DNA of 64,000 nt from Acanthosoma haemorrhoidale (lineage: Eukaryota; Arthropoda; Insecta; Hemiptera; Acanthosomatidae). Shown here in pieces: positions 1-12,080 of the stretch; within the stretch, counting starts at the first letter, position 1, and the number at the start of each line of letters is the position of its first letter. The stretch lies in contig OV884015.1 of assembly GCA_930367205.1 (NCBI GenBank), positions 77,577,341-77,641,340 on the forward strand. The letters are read 5' to 3'. Made by a program: the position numbers and the translations under genes. The notes under the pieces were generated by a model. It saw only the letters and a program-made list of their open reading frames with translations, was not told the DNA's origin and searched no databases.

Positions 1-3000
1 AGCCTTTGCAAAGACCTTAAAAGATAGAGATTTATTGAATTAATTTTACAGGTTAACTTAACTAATCGTTACCTTCACAGATAAATATTGTGAGTCTCGA
101 TGCCGGAAGGATTAACAATAAGAGATTAATTTACAATAGATATAACATCATTCATACGTCGGTAGCTCTTGGCAACTGCCGATGTGAGAATTTACTAAAA
201 ATTACAAGACGCAGTAGAGGTAAGGAAGACATAAACAAACAAACTGCGAATACTTCTATCATAATATATTCAATACTATCATAAGGGATTACTCAATATT
301 AGCAATTTAAATATAACGAAATAAGCACGTTGAAACTAAAACGATTCTGGAAAATTGTTTTTGCAACGTCTCTTACTATGAATAATATCTGTACTTATTG
401 ACACTGTTGTTAATTTTTCAGTGTTGGCATCAAAGGGGAAGATAAAACCATTAAACCCGTACCCGTGACGAAAGAGTCAATGCGTCTCGTCCGAAGAACC
501 CATTAAAAGTTTTAACAAGGTCAACTGCTAGGCAAACCGACTGGAAGGAAGGAGTTAAAAACAAAAAAAAAACTGCTCTTTACAACTTCAATGCCAGTTT
601 TCGGAGTATTTTTTGTTCGGCAACTATCGAATTGTTATAACTTTAGCAACAATTGTCAACAGTAACAAAAAACAAAAGATATTCATTAGGATTGTATTTA
701 TTTAGTTGTGATCCCAAAGACAATGGGACGTTAAAGTTAGTTGATACAGTGAAGTTGAATTTGACGAGAATTATACTCAAAAACGTATGGATAACTGTTG
801 GATGACTAGATTTTATGATTTTAGATCACTGGTACGAGATTGCAGCGCGTCAGTAAATAATAAGAAATAAAGTTAAATTTGAATATTCTATGTTTTAATT
901 GGGTATTGGGTTTAGATTGAGTTAATAACGTCATATGTTTGGCATTCTTGCAAGTTCATTTATTCCTTATATACAAGCGTTCAGAATGGCAGTATAGGCT
1001 GTCTAAAGCGCTTGTGGATAAGAAATAGTTATTAGTTATTAAGTAATGTGCAATTTTTTCTCTCCACAATTTGTTCAAGATGTTGGTCTATTAGGGATCC
1101 TCACACATTTCGCATGTCAACTTCCATACGGCGTATTCTATAAGAATTTGAGTAAGGAAGGGATTAAAAACGGAATGTTAGTATTAAGTAGCGTAAATTG
1201 AAACATGAAATCAGTCCGTCACTTCTGACAATATCTGTTACATCAGAAAGGATATATTAAAACATCCCAACGGCCTCTAACCGTCTTTCAGCGACTAACA
1301 GACGGACAAAAAAAACAATAAAAAGAGGGAAGCCGAGGAAGAAGGATAAATAAAAAAAGAATGAACCCTTTTACAAAAGGTCGTTGGAAAATATTCTTTA
1401 AGACGGCCAGCTGTGGTAGACCGCCAGGCGACATAGTCGACCCGTGCTGTATCGGATACAGTGTGTGTGTGCTCAATGTGCGCAAGTGGGTATTCAACCC
1501 TTCGGCGAGGGGAGGTTTTTTTTTATGAGCTCACCTGGACGGAAGGGTAGCTGGCTCGTGATCACAATGGCACATGGATACATTAACCATTCTTTAGCGT
1601 GAGCAAACATTGGCGCGAGCCACACCTGCACCCAACCCTACCGCGCGTGCAATCTGCCGTCTCCCTCCATCCTGAATATATTTGAATACAGATTGCCTAA
1701 GGCGGGGATACATTTGAATACCTGCGGTCCCCGCTTGCGCATACGGCCATGCTCCCGATACATACCTCAACCCTTCCCTTGTATTGGTATTCAGCTCCAC
1801 GCTGTATCAGTATGCATTTATTAAATCCAATCTACTTTGTATCTTTATACGCGTTTATAATAAGAATGGGGAATGGCATTCCATTATAAACGTATATAAG
1901 TTAATTATCTGACAGTTGTACATACTATGAACCTAAAATTACACGAAAAATTCGATTCATTGTTATATATCACTCAACTGTGTTACGTTCCGGCTGCGAA
2001 AAAGTTGCCTTTCATCTTTAAGGTTTATTAAAAGTTGCAACCATAATTCAGTAAAACGGGCCGGGTATGAAGAGTTAACATAATGGTATTCATTTTATCC
2101 TTAAGGACCATTAGAAATTAATGTTTGTAGGTTTATTTTTTGTTATGTATATAAGTAGATCGTTTATTTTAATTTTATTAACTGTAGTCTAGCAACTACT
2201 TACGCGTAATGGGACCACGTACATAAAATGTAATAAAGAAATTCTCTTTCTCATCGACATCTTTATTTTGATCACCCATTATTAATGACAGGTAAACTAA
2301 TTTTAAAATATAATATGATAATAATTATAAGAATACTTATCCCCCCCCCCCAACAAAAATCACAGTTGTAGTTAACAACTAATAAACCGTATCTACTAGA
2401 GTACGTTGTTGCGACACCACTACGAAGATCATTGAAATAATCATCAATTTATTAAAGAGAAATTTTATAATTTTGAAGGGACTCAAGTACGCTCTTAGGT
2501 TCGGCGTTGAATAAACAATAGTTAATATTATTATTATTATTAATATCATAGGCAATCGTTCATAGTCCAATCACTACAAATAAATTGGGCCAAATACTTG
2601 AAACGTTAACGGTAACTGCTCATTTTCTCGGGACCCTCGTGAATGCTCAAGTATCAATACTAATTAGAGAGAAAATACATTCCACTGACTCTTCAATGTG
2701 TAGATAGTATTACATAATTCGAAATGTGTTGAGTCATTCATTACGCAATGTATGATGTTAAACAAATAACGTATATGAGACAAGAAGTGTATTCGGCTGT
2801 ACACGATTAAAAACTGAAAGAACTGTGTAGTGTGTAAAGACAAATAAACCATTTGTACAATGATCGTTCTTGTTATTGTAACGATTTGATGTTGCTAGTT
2901 AGTGCTCAGAAGTCAATCTAGCGGACAAGATTCCCCCAAATGCTCAAGTCTTATTGTTCAGTTGACTTGTTTTTTTGTTGTTTTTACTTTTACTAGTAGT

Positions 3001-3424
3001 TTGACTATCCTTGAAATCGTTCAACATTCATAGCTATTATTCTTAGGACAACCGATTTTTAAAAGACTACTCAATTTTTTGTTAAAATTAACGAATTTTA
3101 TATTTAGAAGAAAACACGAAATCTATGTATGAATCAACAATTTGAATTTATTTTCGTTCAATGCTACGATTTATCTACCGACCTGTAGTATATAATTTCA
3201 GTATTTTATTTTTACTCTACTCATGTCCGCATTTACCATTAAATCCAGTTTTTCCATCGAGTTCTCGCTGGTAATCATGCAATAATCAAAGAAGTATAAA
3301 AAAAAAAAATTTTGAAACGATCTTACAACAGTAAAGACCCAAAGTATACTTTATAAAAAAACAACAATTAACAATAATGAAACAGTTCACAGCATAGACT
3401 TTATACAGGAGGACTTATTTTCAG
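1..3424. other. AT-rich non-coding DNA
   Basis: No exon with a believable reading frame and splice sites was seen. About 1370-1800 is richer in GC than its surroundings and has small overlapping ORFs without recognisable protein content. A run of 11 C lies at 2341-2351. The rest is AT-rich with short homopolymers. It could be intron or intergenic DNA upstream of nub. Confidence 0.5.
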
Positions 3425-3520
3425 CATGATGCAGATATACATAGAATCTCGAAACTTTCCCATGAATAAACTTGTTGAAAAGTACTCTTTTTCATCAACC
3501 AAAGCCGAATCTCCTATCGA
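3425..3520 (+). repeat. foldback/Penelope-like tail repeat, copy 1
   Basis: One member of a dispersed family. It reads GATGCAGA, then ACATAGAATCTCGAAAC, then CCATGAATAAAC, and ends TCAACCAAAGCCGAATCTCC. The same block order (GATGCAGAC, ACATAGTAGGTC, AAAACGTTATCCATTAATAA, and a TCAACCAAAGCCAATCTCC end) recurs near 4480-4700, 41430-41600, 43551-43925 and 44484-44592, in both orientations. No coding capacity. Confidence 0.6.
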
Positions 3521-3599
3521 TTCGTTGATTTATTACGTTTTTTAAATTTTCTTTATACAGTATTCATTTTTTATTTTTTCTAACTGCTTTACACTGACA

Positions 3600-3990
3600 C
3601 GTTCCACAAACAGAAACCGATTCGGCCCTGGCCCCCGTAAAGAAGGCATCCGATCCACAGCTGAATTGACAGACACAACAGTGGACAAAGCTGCTCCCGG
3701 TATAAAACATTTTGTACCTTTCTCTCGTTCTTTTTTTTTCTTTCCTCTCCTCCCTCCTTCTCTTTTAGTCGACAATGCGCCTCCCCGGCCAGGTAGAGGA
3801 GGCAATTTATTTACGTGGGCGTCAATTGAATCCACCGCTGGGGCGCCGAGCACAAAGGCCTCCTTGATCCGATTCGGTGGCCCCGCTGGCGGCCATCTTG
3901 GATGTCACCACCAGCTCCACTTATCTGTCCGCGTAATCCATTCGTGGTCGAAGCCGCGTAGGGGTTGTAGTGTACGCTGACCGGTCTTAA
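3600..3990. promoter_or_regulatory. GC-rich island with a YY1/Pho-type site
   Basis: A sharply GC-richer block in AT-rich DNA. It contains GCGGCCATCTTGG at 3889-3901, a strong match to the YY1/Pleiohomeotic site (core GCCAT), which is typical of promoters and of insect Polycomb response elements. Two overlapping antiparallel ORFs of about 100 codons look like by-products of base composition: low-complexity, no family resemblance. A promoter or enhancer is an inference. Confidence 0.35.
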
Positions 3991-4454
3991 AGCCCAATCA
4001 ACCCTCTCATTACAAACCCATATTCAAACTTTACCAAGAACATTTTATCGACCTACATATTTTGTATCGATTATGGACAAAATTGTAAATTTATAAAGGT
4101 GTATATATAAAGAAAAAATGTACAACACCAAGTAACGATCAATTTTTACTAACGCTAGTATTATTACGCATAACTATATAGTCTAATTAAGAAAAATCTA
4201 AGCTGGAACTTAATGAATCTTAAAAGTTATCAAAACTGCCCTGACTTATTTAGTTTGTCCTTACTTCTACTCAACCAAAAACTTTGTTTAAATCTATTTC
4301 AAAGTGTTGTGGCAAAAAAGTTTTAAAGTTTCAAATCGATTTCGATAACATTTAAGACCGCTACCTGACTATGATGACTATGACCGCTACATACTGGCAG
4401 ACAGAAGAGTAGTGGCTTTCAGAAATCAGTGCAAATAGAATTATTTTGGTTTCT

Positions 4455-4630
4455 GAGTTCCTCGATATAAATGAGTAGACGAATTTGTTAGTTGATCGGC
4501 TGGGTCCAATTTATTAATGGATAACGTACAGACGTAATACATATGTAGGACTTCTGCTGTGAGTTCCGAAAATTGTGTCAACATCCCCTACCATGTCACA
4601 CAAGGACCTGATGCAGACGTACATACTATG
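4455..4630. repeat. foldback/Penelope-like tail repeat, copy 2
   Basis: The left part (about 4470-4555) is a minus-oriented arm with AATTTATTAATGGATAACGT. The right part (4604-4630) has GGACCTGATGCAGACGT on the plus strand and runs directly into the perfect hairpin at 4631-4699. The two arms face each other, as in the element at 43551-43925. Confidence 0.55.
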
Positions 4631-4699
4631 CCGAAACGATGTTCATTAATAGATTTAATGTTAGCCTTTCATTAAATCTATTAATGAACATCGTTTCGG
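4631..4699. repeat. perfect 30-bp inverted repeat (hairpin)
   Basis: The left arm 4631-4660 begins CCGAAACGATG and ends AGATTTAATG. The right arm 4670-4699 is its exact reverse complement over all 30 bases, with a 9-base loop (4661-4669). The arm resembles the CGAAACGTTATCCATTAATAAATTTAAT block of the foldback family, so this looks like two family tails joined head to head. Perfect identity suggests a recent event or gene-conversion-like homogenisation. Confidence 0.95.
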
Positions 4700-6806
4700 C
4701 CGGTCTCCCAAAAAAACTATTCTATTCATTGACTTATTTTGGTTTATTTGGGCGTGAATGTCTTTCAATGACTAGCTAATAAGACGAGCAAGAGCATCTG
4801 ACATGCATATTACTTAGAAATCAGATGTAAAAATTAACCTATAATCACTCGAGTGGATGAACAGTGCTTACACAGAGTAAATGAACCGAAAGGAAACCTC
4901 TGACTCTAACCAAGTTGCCATTTATTTATTAATATTGTTTTTTTTTTTCTTTTTTATGGTGCACTCAAGTTAATAATTAGGTTAATTGCTAGAATAACGG
5001 ATGCATATAGCTCTAAGCCTTAATCCGTTTTATTAACTGCTCCGATTGGTTAGCTTAAGCATACCTAATTGCCATGCATATCACGAAGCCCTTTCCATTT
5101 TATATTGCAATTAGCTCGTGGAACAGTGTCCAGCAAGTTTCTTTAGGTTACTTTTTTTTATAAGAGGTTATTTTTCGTTCCTGTAACCGAAAACGAATTG
5201 TAAGTTATATATGTAATTATAACTTATTCTCAATTAGTGAAGAACTGCATCCAGACCACCTCGATTGAGTTAAAAGCACTATTGATCCTTTTCTGAGCTT
5301 TATTTACGAAAAAATCTTGTGTGTAATAAAAAAAAAAAAAAAAAAATAGTTAGAATTCTTTGCTAATTTTTCATAGCTAGGTGAATGTCTGTATTTATGA
5401 ATTTGACATTGTTGAAATCATTTCTGTGCTAATACACTAGAAATTTTATTGTTTTGACTGTCAGTGTTTTCTTCTATCCATTATCTCTGTGTTTGAATGT
5501 CATATTTCCCGCTGCACATTAGTGGCCGATGTTTGCAGAGGGCAATGCACAGATTGGTCGGGTAAAACAAGGAAGGACCGGTGTGTGTTGAAAGCATCTG
5601 TTTCTGCCACAGCTGCACACCCGGAGAGGGGAAGACTCCGGGGGTGGATCAGGTTGGAGCGGACTCATTGGTGACTGATGATGTGCGACCGACCGTTCAC
5701 AAATCTTCTTCGTTCTTCTCCACCGACCGTTCTTGGGACGCTCCGTTTCCTTCTTCAGGTCCTCGCCCCGGGAAGACATTAGCTCCTTAACAGCCATCAG
5801 GAACCAATGGCTCGTGAAAAACGCGCCTTGAATTCGAAATCATGAATCCGAGATTTAGAATTGAACCACAGGTGCGAAGTGGGTACTATTTATCCCAAAT
5901 ATTTAAAGTCGTAACAACTCGAAATATGCCGATCAGGTATTGGTTAAAAAACAATAACTTCTCGTTATTGTAACCGTAACTTTCCGTTCCGGAAAAAAAA
6001 AAAATCTGTAAAATGTACAAGTTCTAGCTTAGGATACTTTATAAGTTTTAAAGCTCTGACCTTCCCTTGGCTTAGAACTAATTTAAGGTTAACTAAATAC
6101 CAGAAATATTCACGAATATTAATCAATGACGAACTCAACAGTTTCCATTCCCGTGTGGTTTCGTAGGAGACTTTAATGCATGCGCCCTCAATTGACGAGC
6201 ACTACTTTCTCAGGAGGACGGTGTTCGACTAAGCGCGAACTAAAAAATGTATCAAGGAAGGGAGGTTGAATTCGGAAGATAAAAAATATCCAACAATGGT
6301 CTGATACCCCGTTGCGCCCTCTTGATCGCCGGATCGTGCAAGGATGAGTGGTTGCCCAACCGCGACAAAAGGTTTGATCTTGCCAGATGGGTAAGCTGCG
6401 CAGACCTCAGACATCTCTCTTCCCTGCTATGCTGTGCGCAAATAATGATGACGCCTCGCAAGTGATCGCCACAATCTCGAATTTGACGAGTCCATTTATT
6501 TTAAGATGGGATGGATCAATGATCGGATCCCAGCTATACGAAACAACCTGCAAAAGTTATAATCAAAATGCATTATTTTATTTTATAACTTGCTAAATGT
6601 GTTAAGTATACAATGTTTAACCAAAAAAAAATGTCCCTAAAAAAGAACACTAGTGGATCCGGATTGCAGGGAACACAACTTGCCTATTTTATCGTACTTT
6701 CGGGGAAATGGTCATTTTCCAATAGTGCTAACAGATGTCTGTTTGCAACATATATTTATACTAACAAATAAATATGTTATTAATTTATCTTTTTCTCTTA
6801 TTATAG
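4700..6806. other. non-coding DNA with two GC-mixed islands
   Basis: AT-rich background with islands at about 5490-5800 and 6180-6540. Short ORFs occur in several frames of each island but none has convincing splice sites or a recognisable domain. A run of 18 A lies near 5329-5346. Regulatory function is possible but not shown. Confidence 0.45.
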
Positions 6807-6899
6807 GCAAAGCATCTTGGTTAAGAGAAACAGATCATCTGTGGAGGCATGAAGAGGAGAGAAAAGCAGCACTGCGCAGCAGGCTAGGCCTCAACACAG
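6807..6899 (+). CDS. candidate internal coding exon, gene unknown (possibly an alternative nub exon)
   Basis: A strong pyrimidine tract and TTATAG acceptor precede it, and ACAG|GTATGG follows. Only one frame is open (93 nt; 2 nt + 30 codons + 1 nt). It encodes a charged, probably helical peptide with ASWLRETDHLWRHEEERKA near the start and RSRLGLN near the end. I do not recognise the family. It ends one base into a codon, which matches the phase needed by the nub exon at 28384, so an upstream alternative nub exon is possible. It could equally belong to another gene lying across this region. No start codon is available within it, so an upstream exon would be needed. Confidence 0.5.
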
Positions 6900-9010
6900 G
6901 TATGGCACTAAACTATCCATGCCTAACATCTAAGTATAAGAATGATATAAAAATGATATCAGGCATCACTAAATAATAATTAATAGAAAGTTCAGGTACA
7001 CGGAATAAAATAATATACTATACGAAAAAAACACAATCTATCTTGAAACGGTATCGGCGCAATGATAAAATATCTATGAAGATAAATATTTATACCATAT
7101 AAAGATAAATAAGCATGCAAAAAATAAAATAAAAACTCTAGGAAGTGATTGCGAAGAATTAGCTACCATTTTGTGGGGGGTGACTGCCATCGAAGACTAT
7201 GGAGACATCCAACCCCCTCCCCCTGCAGACATTTAGAACGAATATTATAAACTGCAATTAAATGGCCATTAAACGGATCCCATTAGGGATGAGACCGGTG
7301 GCTGTGTAATTGGCAGTTGGCTCCCTCACCCCTGCCCCTCTATAGCACACCTTATAATTAAACTGTTTTTTATTTTGGTCATATCTTCTTCGAGTAGGTC
7401 GTCATCACCTTAAAGCAGTATGCCGGCTCCTTGCGAGAGAGACCGATCTTCCGTACAGTTAATATTCCTGTTCTAGAGAACCCTCATATACTTTATGTAC
7501 TAGAAATGGTAAACAATTGATTAAACAAAGCTATCTGTTGTGTTTTACCATACTGATGAAAACCGGACACATTATGCTTAGCTGCAATTGAGGGAAGTGC
7601 AAATGCGTTAGTTGTTGAATTCAATGCAGAACTTGGAATAAACAGTTATTTTCTAAAACTACAATCAATAAATTGGGTTCTTTAGAAAGCTATTAGTGAC
7701 TTCATCTCGAAATCCTCTCTCCCTCAAAAATTGCAATGATATCATTTTTATGAACACTGTTGGGTGTTTTTCGTTTAATTTGGACTATGGTTGTTTTTGC
7801 GAATAACTAATCAACTGTTAACCTGTTATTCATGTTTCAATAAATATAAAGTTATGTTAGGCGTTCAATTGATATTGCTCATGATTTACCAACTGGGTAC
7901 GAGGCAGCTAAAGTGGCTTGATATTTTTTCATTTCTTGAAAACTGGAATTCCACTTGATTCTCTTAATTTAGAATTTAGAAATAAAACAATGATTATTCA
8001 CTATTTTAAGATAATACTCACGTATTTCAAACAAACTTGTTTATTATTGCCTTAGAGGAAGGAAATCGCATAGAGTTTATTACTGTTTTGTCCTAATTGA
8101 CCAAGCTTACTAAGAAAACACTCAACTGCAATTGAATTCACAGTGAGGTGTTATAAGAACATGATACAAGACACCGCTGTGTTGACTGCAAGGTTGATTG
8201 CCGCCTGAAAGACATGGTAGATGATGAAAGTAAGTCCGGTGAAGTCTGCTTTTTGTAGCTGAGTGGAGGGAGGGGTTCATAGTCCTGACGGGGAATCAGT
8301 TGGTACAGGCAAAGGACAGATATACAGGCGTGTAATTAAAATAGCTAGGAGTGGTTGGCTAGAGCTGCTGGACAGAAACCCCTCAGACGACTTCTGCGCT
8401 ACACACCCGCCGGCCGGCATTTCTTATCCGTTTCCTCATATGTTTCTTCAAGACCCTCAAGAGATATCTTCACTTCAATTAATTTCTTAATTGATACCGA
8501 CTTGAGTCCCGTGTCCGAACGGTCTCTGGGAAAGGATCCATGGGAACTCAACCATCCGGTGGTAGCTTTATTAAAATTGAAGACCCCCGTTCCGGGTCTG
8601 AGTGCTCTCCCCTAAAACCCAATTTGAATAAAAGGGCCGCTCCGGAGCAAGTGGCCTTTATTTAAACTTAACCGGATTCTGACCCTTCGACCCCCCCCCC
8701 ACCCCAGAATCTTCCCTGACCGCTTCTCCCCGGGTTAAATATTTGTACAGTGGGGTTGCAAGAGGGAAAATGTTAATATTTTATGCTGTGCAAGTCACAG
8801 AAACTTGCCTCTTCAATGAATAATGGCTACTTTGCCTCGATAGTAAATATTATCAAACGGTCATGTGAACGAACGATGAAATAGTTAAGCCAAGGATTTC
8901 TGCACTTCTATTTATAAGAAAGTGTGTGCGTCCAAAATTTCAGATCGATTGATAATATTCAGGACTGTTATCATTGAATAATCACACAGATGGAAGGTGA
9001 TCTACTATAC

Positions 9011-9130
9011 CAGTTTGAAAGTAAAACCTCTCTCTTGGAATGTGTAGTCCAAACATGTATATTACCCCATATATATATTAGAGGTCCTACCAAGCGAGCT
9101 CAAAGGCCGGTTAATATCTAACGAGAAACG
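9011..9130 (+). repeat. diverged dispersed repeat, copy A
   Basis: It shares several short blocks in the same order with 11869-12008, including GTTTGAAAGTAAA at the start and TAACGAGAAAC at the end. Overall identity is modest with many indels. Element type unknown. Confidence 0.4.
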
Positions 9131-11868
9131 CGCTATTTCTAATATAATAACATTGTTATCACGGAGACTCGTGTCACTGCCGTAAAGGACAATATAAGTT
9201 ACCGACAGAGGCCCCGTTGGCTTAAGTGATGATCATTTTTATAACATGGAGGGCGAATCATTTATAACTTGTTTTTTCGTTTAGGGTTACGGGCAGTAGT
9301 CGGAGGAGTAATAACGCTTTGACTGGCCTGATATATGTGGGACAACTGGTGTGTGTGAGGGCGATCATAAGCAGCACCCGTGTCATGGCGACAAAGCTGG
9401 TTTATTTAGCCCGGGGTGGACTTCCACAGGGGGAGGTCTCCAGGAACAGGTGGGACACGTGCTTACCTGTCCGCGTGACCAGCACGCGAGCAAAGGGTTT
9501 CCGGCAATGTCTCAAGTCGTCAGGGGAAGGGTTAGGGTGGGTTGAGTGCGAAAGGGCCGTGTCACAAAAAGTGGTACAACTCCCCATTGTGTTGGTTAGC
9601 AAGTTACAAGTTGAAGGGTACTTAGCAGTCGTCATGGGGGTCCGTCATACAAAAGAACTTACATAAGCATGACGAAAGTCCCGATTTTATTTATTTCACA
9701 GTTGCATATAAATTATTATGTATTAATTGAAAATAATTAGCAATGAATAAAACACTAACTTATGATTACTAGCGAAATAGTAGTGCAATAGTGCATCAAG
9801 GCTTCTTTGCAACCAATCAAAGACTTGCGAGCCAATTCATACGTAATTTTTATAAATTCTTCCTCAACTTTTAGAGAGACAAGTTACAATTAGGAATGCC
9901 AAAAGAAGCAAAATATTTACATACATCAACTATCGCACTCAGATTTGGGGCTGTCAATTTTATCATTTTTCCTAACATGTGCAACTTATTCCAGGCGCTA
10001 CCATTTGCTTAGATGCCATGATCACGCTAACTACATTTTTAGTTTCCTTTTTTGTTTCATAGTTTGTTGTGCCCGCCAAATTATGGATTACGAATTGGTT
10101 CTTCCATAACTTTATTATGCAATTTAATATCATATTTTATTTATGACGTTGAAGGCTAGGAAATGGCTACATTGTGAATATAACGGCTGTGGTCGGATTT
10201 AAACTGCGAATTTTCCTCTTATTAATAACATATTCTCATTGAATATAATCCCCGTCAGGTTGCTTAGGTATTCTTCAGATTAGCTTTTTCTTTCGAAGGC
10301 ATATGGCAACGTAAATTGCTCACTAAACGCAATCCTAGCTGCGCAACCGCCTTTTGATTAACAGGCTGAATGGAATTGCGTATAGTTATGTCATTACGCT
10401 CAAGGGGTAAAGGGTTGCGTAAAACTGTCACAATACAGCACTAGCAATGTTACAACTGAGTTCGTACGCCTCGGCAAAACAGCTTAAAATATTTTCCAAA
10501 ATGGGGCTAACTACCCTGGGTTCGGCGGTGGGGGCTGTTCTGACATCAAGGGCATGGATTAGGCCGGAGAAGGCATTAGTTTTAGATTTGACCGTTGCCG
10601 TCTCATCATATGGCCATTTCTCCCCCGGCCTCTTGTGCAATCTCTCAGTGGAGGCGAATACCTTTAATTTTCTAATGCAAGTTTAATGCCACACATCACG
10701 TCAAACATCGGAACAAACATCATGGCCTGGCCACACGTTGTTTCTTCTGGCCGATATGTCAGGAATCTCACAGTGCGGACATCGCATTCCTCTGGGTCTG
10801 TTCCTTGTCTGCACAACTGAAGCACGAGGAAGAGTTGCACTACATAGCCAGCATTTCCCCCGAGGACACGTTTCTCGTAATTGCCACATCAAAATTTCAA
10901 ATAGCTCAGAATTTGCCGTTACATAACTACAACGGTAAATCTCACATCGCCATGCTAAATCATTGAACACATAAATATATGTAATATTATAAGTAATGAA
11001 TACTCGGCGCTAATAATATCAACGACAAGGTTATTCATTGTGTATACCTAATCTTATGTTTCCTGATTTATTAATACAACCCCAATTTGTCCAGCTCAGT
11101 CGGCATTTTCGTGTCCTCACGCCATCCTCTCTGTTGTTAAAATATTACCTGAGAATAGTGACTCATTTTTTATCCATTAGGCCGTAATAGGTTAATTATA
11201 TTCAACGAAACCAAAACCGAATGCTAAAAAAAAAAATAGCTAAACATAGATAACGCTTCTGTTGGTTGTGACTTGTTCCAAGATAAAATCCATCCATCTA
11301 ATTAGAGACATTTGTATTTTTTTTTCATCCGTGAGATTTAATCATATTATATTCCAAAAGATATCTATTTGTTATTAGAAGATACTTCGTTTATTACTGA
11401 AATGCATGTGCCACGTGGCCTGTACACCCCATTAGACACCTGCCTGTACCGTATCTCCTTTGACCACTCGTGGTGAGATTAAAACCCATCCGAGAGTGAA
11501 AACGGCTATCAAAATATTTCCTTTCATCCCTCCGTAGGTCCAATAACCGCTCCTCTGTCCTCTCTCCGTTATGGTTTCCTTAAACCCCGGGCCCTCATCC
11601 TATTGGACGATAATATATACCCTGGTAAAGGGATAGGAAATTATTGGACAACCTATTTTTAAAATTGGGTAACATTTGTTTACTGCACAAATTGATAATA
11701 GGAACAAAAATAAAGCCTTTTTTTTTATGGTTCAAACAATATTTTTTTAGTGATGAGTTTGTTTAATTGATAATAAACTACATTGTATTTTATAACATAT
11801 ATACATAAAATAGATCAATTTTTTGAATCCTTTGAATTTCAAGACTGGAAAACCTAGGAAAATGGTTT

Positions 11869-12008
11869 GTTTGAAAGTAAATCCTCTACCTTAGGGCTCG
11901 GTTGGTGTATACTCTGTCAAACCATGTTTATTAATACTGCCCTCCCCCCATTTGTTTTAATATAGATGGTTACGTAGTCCAAATCCATTTATTACCTAAC
12001 AAGAAACA
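11869..12008 (+). repeat. diverged dispersed repeat, copy B
   Basis: Partner of 9011-9130, in the same orientation. Blocks shared in order include GTTTGAAAGTAAA, CCTCT, CAAACCATGTTTATTA, CCCCAT and CTAACAAGAAAC. It is about 20 bases longer through small insertions. Confidence 0.4.
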
Positions 12009-12080
12009 TCGTCAACTGTGTGTTATAAACAGGCAAACAGACGATCACCTTGTGAATAAAATTCTAGAAATTATTTCAGT

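Larger units (their letters stand above)
6900..12080. other. long non-coding stretch with GC-mixed islands
   Basis: AT-rich DNA broken by islands at about 7150-7340, 8230-8760, 9300-9660, 10440-10930 and 11400-11620. ORFs inside the islands lack splice sites and known domains. A run of 10 C lies at 8691-8700. The pair 9011-9130 and 11869-12008 shares a start (GTTTGAAAGTAAA), a middle (AAACNATGTNTATTA) and an end (CTAACNAGAAAC), so it is probably a diverged repeat. No other structure was recognised. Confidence 0.45.

Noticed and set aside
3542..3980. Two ~100-codon ORFs on opposite strands
   Set aside because: They overlap in a GC island, are low-complexity, and look like by-products of base composition.
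9319..9666. 115-codon ORF and overlapping ORFs in other frames
   Set aside because: Open in several frames at once, with no recognisable motif; typical of a GC-mixed island.
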